A stretch of 16,477 nt of DNA from an uncultured Fibrobacter sp. (lineage in GTDB: Bacteria > Fibrobacterota > Fibrobacteria > Fibrobacterales > Fibrobacteraceae): contig CAKUTF010000050.1 of assembly GCA_934691725.1 (NCBI GenBank), forward strand, positions 1 to 16,477. The letters run 5' to 3'. The notes beneath the pieces were generated by a model, which worked only from the letters and a program-made list of their open reading frames with translations, was not told the DNA's origin and searched no databases. How positions within the stretch are numbered: the first letter of the stretch is position 1; each line of letters opens with the position of its first letter. Positions 14,354 to 16,477 of the stretch are shown piece after piece. The translations under genes were made by a program, and so were the position numbers.

Positions 14354-16003
14354 CTAGCGAATCCCAGCCGATTTTTCGGAACCATTGGATTTTATGCGAT
14401 ACGTCCCCGGAAATCCGCGGAAGTGGATTTTCCCGTCCTTGTCCGCAACAACCTTTTCATCGGTCGTCCAGACCTTGTGCCACAGATCGTAGATGCGCTT
14501 TGCAGCGGGCTTTTCCTTTCCATCCGCAGTGAAAATTCCCCCATCCGGGATCCAGTGCCTCGAATCCCAGAATCCCCAGAACATGATTCCCTTCACCGCC
14601 GGGTGGCTGAACGCGGAACGGATAAACATCTCGTACTGATCTGCCCGCATTTCTTCCGTCATATTCGATCCCCGGTCCTGCGTTCCCATGTCAAATTCCG
14701 TCACCTTGATGGGAAGCCCCAGTTCCGAAAGGCGGTCGAGCCTATCCTTGATAAGCGCAGGCACAACCTTCGCCCCGTTAAAATGGCACTGCACGCCGAT
14801 TCCCGAAACAGGAATCTTCCTGTCGAGCATTCCGCGTATCAGTTCGTAGTAGCGTTCCGTCTCGCCAAAGGCGACCACGTTGTAATCGTTGATGTAAAGC
14901 TTCGCCGAGGGGTCCGCCCGATGCGCCCACACGAAAGCGCTGTCGAGAAGCCCCCAGCCGCACTTGTCAAAGAGGAACGTCTCGTGAATCGGTTCGTTCC
15001 ACACGTCGTATTCCGAAATTTTTCCCTTGTATTCCTTCATGTCGCGTTCAATGCGCATCTTGATGTTTTTCGAGATGTCCTTGCAGCTGCCCTGGATTCC
15101 CCAATGCTTGTCATAGTTATACTTCTGGATTCCCCAGACAAGGGTGTGCGCCCGGAAATCCCAGCAGTTTTCCTTCGCAAAGTCCAGATACTCCTGCATT
15201 TCCTTCTTGCGAATCTTTCCCTTTTTCGGTTCGTATTCCGGCCACTTGAAAAGGTTCTCGGGAACGCCCGCCCAAAAATATCGCTTGGCGGTTTCGCGAT
15301 ACCATTTTTCCACGCTATCCTTGGGATTCCCGTAAAAAGCGATAGCCGTTCCAAAGGGAAAATCGTGCCGTTCGAGCGTCACGTGCACCGTATCGCCGGG
15401 CCTAAAGCCCGCAAGCGAGAGATTTCTTTTCCGGACGGAATCGATCCGGGCGTCGGCTTTCGCATACCAGTCCTTGTCAAAGCCTCCTTCGAGAGAGTTC
15501 ACCTCGACATCGTCAAAATAGACATTCCCGTTCAGAAATCCCAGCTGGAAGACCACGTTGTTCAATCCGTAACCCTTTTCGTCCGCAAAGAACTTCATCC
15601 GGTAGGTTTTCCATTCCGGAGAAAGCGTAAACGAAGCCGATGTCTTTTGGCGGTAATCGGGCATCCCCCCCTGGACAACCGCATTGATTGTCCCGCCCTT
15701 GTCCGCCTTCGCCTTGAAAGTCAGCTCGTAAAAAGCGGTGTCCGCCAAAAATTTTGGGGGTTGCAGCTGAAGTCCCCACCAGTCCTTCGGCTTTTTCCGG
15801 ACAGTCACCACGGCTCCCTGCGAGCCATCGAAACCGATTCCCGGTTCTCCAATTTTCGAAACCGCTTCCGCAGGGCCTGCAGGATTGTTCCACAGATACC
15901 AGCCCCCGTCGCCGTATTCCAGGTCTCCGTTGGAAACCAGGTTTTTGGCGCAAGCGCTCGACAGAAACGCCAGAGAAAGAACGGCCAGACTTTTCTTTAG
16001 CAT
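14354..16003 (-). CDS. Secreted GH10 endo-1,4-beta-xylanase with N-terminal CBM-like module
   Basis: A 549-aa exported glycoside hydrolase predicted to cut the beta-1,4-xylan backbone. The signal peptide MLKKSLAVLSLAFLSSACA fits cleavage after Ala19 (A-C-A). A poor lipobox around Cys18 leaves lipoprotein anchoring possible. Residues about 20-172 look like a jelly-roll carbohydrate-binding module of the CBM_4_9 type (NLVSNGDLEYGDGGWYLW at the start, YFDDVEV at the end). Residues about 180-510 are the GH10 barrel: FKWPEYEP at 252-259, HTLVW at 286-290, acid/base Glu337 in DVWNEP, nucleophile Glu436 in KVTEFDM, and FWGFWD at 475-480. The usual second histidine after HTLVW is glycine here (Gly291). 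I see no CBM6 or other C-terminal module. The start is supported by AAGGAG five bases upstream. It is monocistronic, with its own terminator. Confidence 0.93.
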   Translation of the reverse strand: MLKKSLAVLSLAFLSSACAKNLVSNGDLEYGDGGWYLWNNPAGPAEAVSKIGEPGIGFDGSQGAVVTVRKKPKDWWGLQLQPPKFLADTAFYELTFKAKADKGGTINAVVQGGMPDYRQKTSASFTLSPEWKTYRMKFFADEKGYGLNNVVFQLGFLNGNVYFDDVEVNSLEGGFDKDWYAKADARIDSVRKRNLSLAGFRPGDTVHVTLERHDFPFGTAIAFYGNPKDSVEKWYRETAKRYFWAGVPENLFKWPEYEPKKGKIRKKEMQEYLDFAKENCWDFRAHTLVWGIQKYNYDKHWGIQGSCKDISKNIKMRIERDMKEYKGKISEYDVWNEPIHETFLFDKCGWGLLDSAFVWAHRADPSAKLYINDYNVVAFGETERYYELIRGMLDRKIPVSGIGVQCHFNGAKVVPALIKDRLDRLSELGLPIKVTEFDMGTQDRGSNMTEEMRADQYEMFIRSAFSHPAVKGIMFWGFWDSRHWIPDGGIFTADGKEKPAAKRIYDLWHKVWTTDEKVVADKDGKIHFRGFPGTYRIKSNGSEKSAGIR

Positions 16004-16043
16004 GAAAACTCCTTGGAATAATTTCGTTTACGCCCATAATATA

Positions 16044-16078
16044 TATCAGCGGTTTATACCGAAACAGCACAGCTGATA
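16044..16078. promoter_or_regulatory. Inverted repeat upstream of the xylanase gene, candidate operator
   Basis: TATCAGC (16044-16050) and GCTGATA (16072-16078) form a perfect 7-bp inverted repeat 21 bases apart, with a second CGGT-TTAT-ACCG dyad (16050-16061) nested inside. On the minus strand the near arm touches a TATATT-like -10 element (about 16038-16045) of the xylanase promoter. The -35 is not recognisable. A regulator binding here would block the promoter. This is inference from position only. Confidence 0.4.
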
Positions 16079-16132
16079 CAGTTCACAAAAAAAAAAAATT
16101 TTAAAAATTTTCACTTTTTTCACAAATCACCC

Positions 16133-16163
16133 TTGACACCCGAAAAACATCTTTATATATTTG
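16133..16163 (+). promoter_or_regulatory. Strong promoter for the 61-aa gene and tRNA-Val
   Basis: TTGACA (16133-16138) is followed after 17 bases by TATATT (16156-16161), which reads on as TATATTTG (16156-16163), an exact match to the FCB -7 consensus TA-N2-TTTG. A long A/T tract (about 16087-16121) lies just upstream and could act as an UP element. Transcription should start near 16168, giving a leader of about 40 bases before the ATG at 16208. Confidence 0.75.
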
Positions 16164-16207
16164 GGCTACCCTAACGGTGATAACACTAAGACAAGGTTGA
16201 GAAAGTT

Positions 16208-16393
16208 ATGAAAAAGAACATTCTTTTAGTCACTCTCGGAACTTTGTTGATAGTGATCGGATTTGTCTGTCTCGCTCAAGGGCCTGCAGATAACCCTGTA
16301 TCGCTGACGGTCGCACCGATTATTTTGGTTTTCGCTTACCTGGTAGTCATTCCAATCGGAATCCTCTGGGGCGGTAAAAGCCAGAAAAAGTAA
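16208..16393 (+). CDS. Small two-helix membrane protein
   Basis: A 61-aa protein of unknown function. The first hydrophobic helix is about residues 4-23 (NILLVTLGTLLIVIGFVCLA). A short polar link, QGPADNPVSL, follows, then a second helix at about 34-55 (APIILVFAYLVVIPIGILWG) and a basic tail, KSQKK. A hairpin with both ends in the cytoplasm is likely. The APIILVF...YLVVIPIGIL layout recalls small uncharacterised proteins seen in FCB-group genomes, but I cannot name a family. The start is preceded by AAGG and GAG-type purine stretches, none of them ideal. The strong promoter upstream suggests real expression. The TAA stop (16391-16393) touches the first base of tRNA-Val, so the two are almost certainly cotranscribed. 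Confidence 0.78.
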   Translation: MKKNILLVTLGTLLIVIGFVCLAQGPADNPVSLTVAPIILVFAYLVVIPIGILWGGKSQKK

Positions 16394-16468
16394 GGGCGAT
16401 TAGCTCAGTTGGTTCAGAGCAGCTGCCTTACAAGCAGAGGGTCAGCGGTTCGAATCCGTTATCGCCCA
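16394..16468 (+). tRNA. tRNA-Val(TAC)
   Basis: A complete 75-base cloverleaf. The acceptor stem is GGGCGAT (16394-16400) with ATCGCCC (16461-16467) and discriminator A16468. The D stem is GCTC/GAGC. The anticodon loop CTTACAA (16427-16433) gives anticodon TAC, reading GTA. The T arm has TTCGAAT. The CCA end is not encoded. The outermost anticodon-stem pair is a G-A mismatch (16422/16438), while the other four pairs are regular. It has no promoter of its own between it and the preceding gene. Confidence 0.95.
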
Positions 16469-16477
16469 GAATGGGGT

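Noticed and set aside
14182..14385. 67-aa open frame (minus) crossing the terminator hairpin
   Set aside because: It starts inside the xylanase coding region, reads through the terminator and has no ribosome site. It could only be part of a repeat element.
14231..16000. 589-aa open frame on the plus strand opposite the xylanase
   Set aside because: The minus-strand frame carries a full GH10 enzyme with signal peptide, ribosome site and terminator. The plus-strand frame shows no recognisable domain.
15513..16070. 185-aa open frame on the minus strand overlapping the xylanase start
   Set aside because: It is out of frame with the GH10 gene and lacks a signal peptide and domains, so it is a shadow frame.

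Overview
The window looks like a chromosomal segment from a member of the Fibrobacterota, most likely Fibrobacter or a close relative. This is inferred from several things together: a secreted GH10 xylanase, a pilin-like domain of a style I associate with Fibrobacter, FCB-type promoters of the form TA-N2-TTTG, and repeat-filled gaps rich in CTTAG and CTAG. No marker gene settles the genus, so this is an inference. The coding sequence is fairly GC-rich and the intergenic DNA is AT-rich.

Layout: two gene groups diverge from a promoter region at about 10139-10229. The leftward group is an M24B aminopeptidase P (8768-10138), a small outer-membrane-barrel-like protein (7908-8720), two tandem giant fusion proteins (4449-7886 and 995-4378), and a membrane protein with a pilin-like C-terminal domain (135-1010). 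Each fusion joins an LplT-type lysophospholipid flippase, a PlsC acyltransferase and an Aas-type acyl-ACP synthetase. The last four genes are tightly packed and are probably one envelope-lipid operon. The rightward group is a small lipoprotein (10230-10523), phoH (10531-11496) and the c-di-AMP phosphodiesterase gene pgpH (11493-13781), with short gaps or overlaps between them.

Both groups end in copies of the same element. A 112-bp sequence starts exactly at the TAA stop codon of the last gene on each side (26-137 on the minus strand, 13779-13890 on the plus strand). The copies match at 105 of 112 positions by hand alignment, so they form an inverted pair enclosing about 13.6 kb. Inside the element are blocks of 7-bp repeats of the type N-N-A-G-N-N-N, separated by a GGACGT(C/T)TA-type spacer. 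The 570-bp gap after pgpH continues this pattern. It also holds a 58-bp near-palindrome built of two hairpins with compensated stems, followed by the terminator of the next gene.

Right end: a leftward GH10 endo-xylanase with an N-terminal carbohydrate-binding-like module (14354-16003), then a divergent promoter region, then a 61-aa two-helix membrane protein (16208-16393). The stop codon of this last gene directly abuts a tRNA-Val(TAC) gene (16394-16468), and the two probably share one strong promoter.

The best candidates for something undescribed are the stop-codon-anchored heptad element and the tandem pair of tripartite phospholipid-repair fusions.
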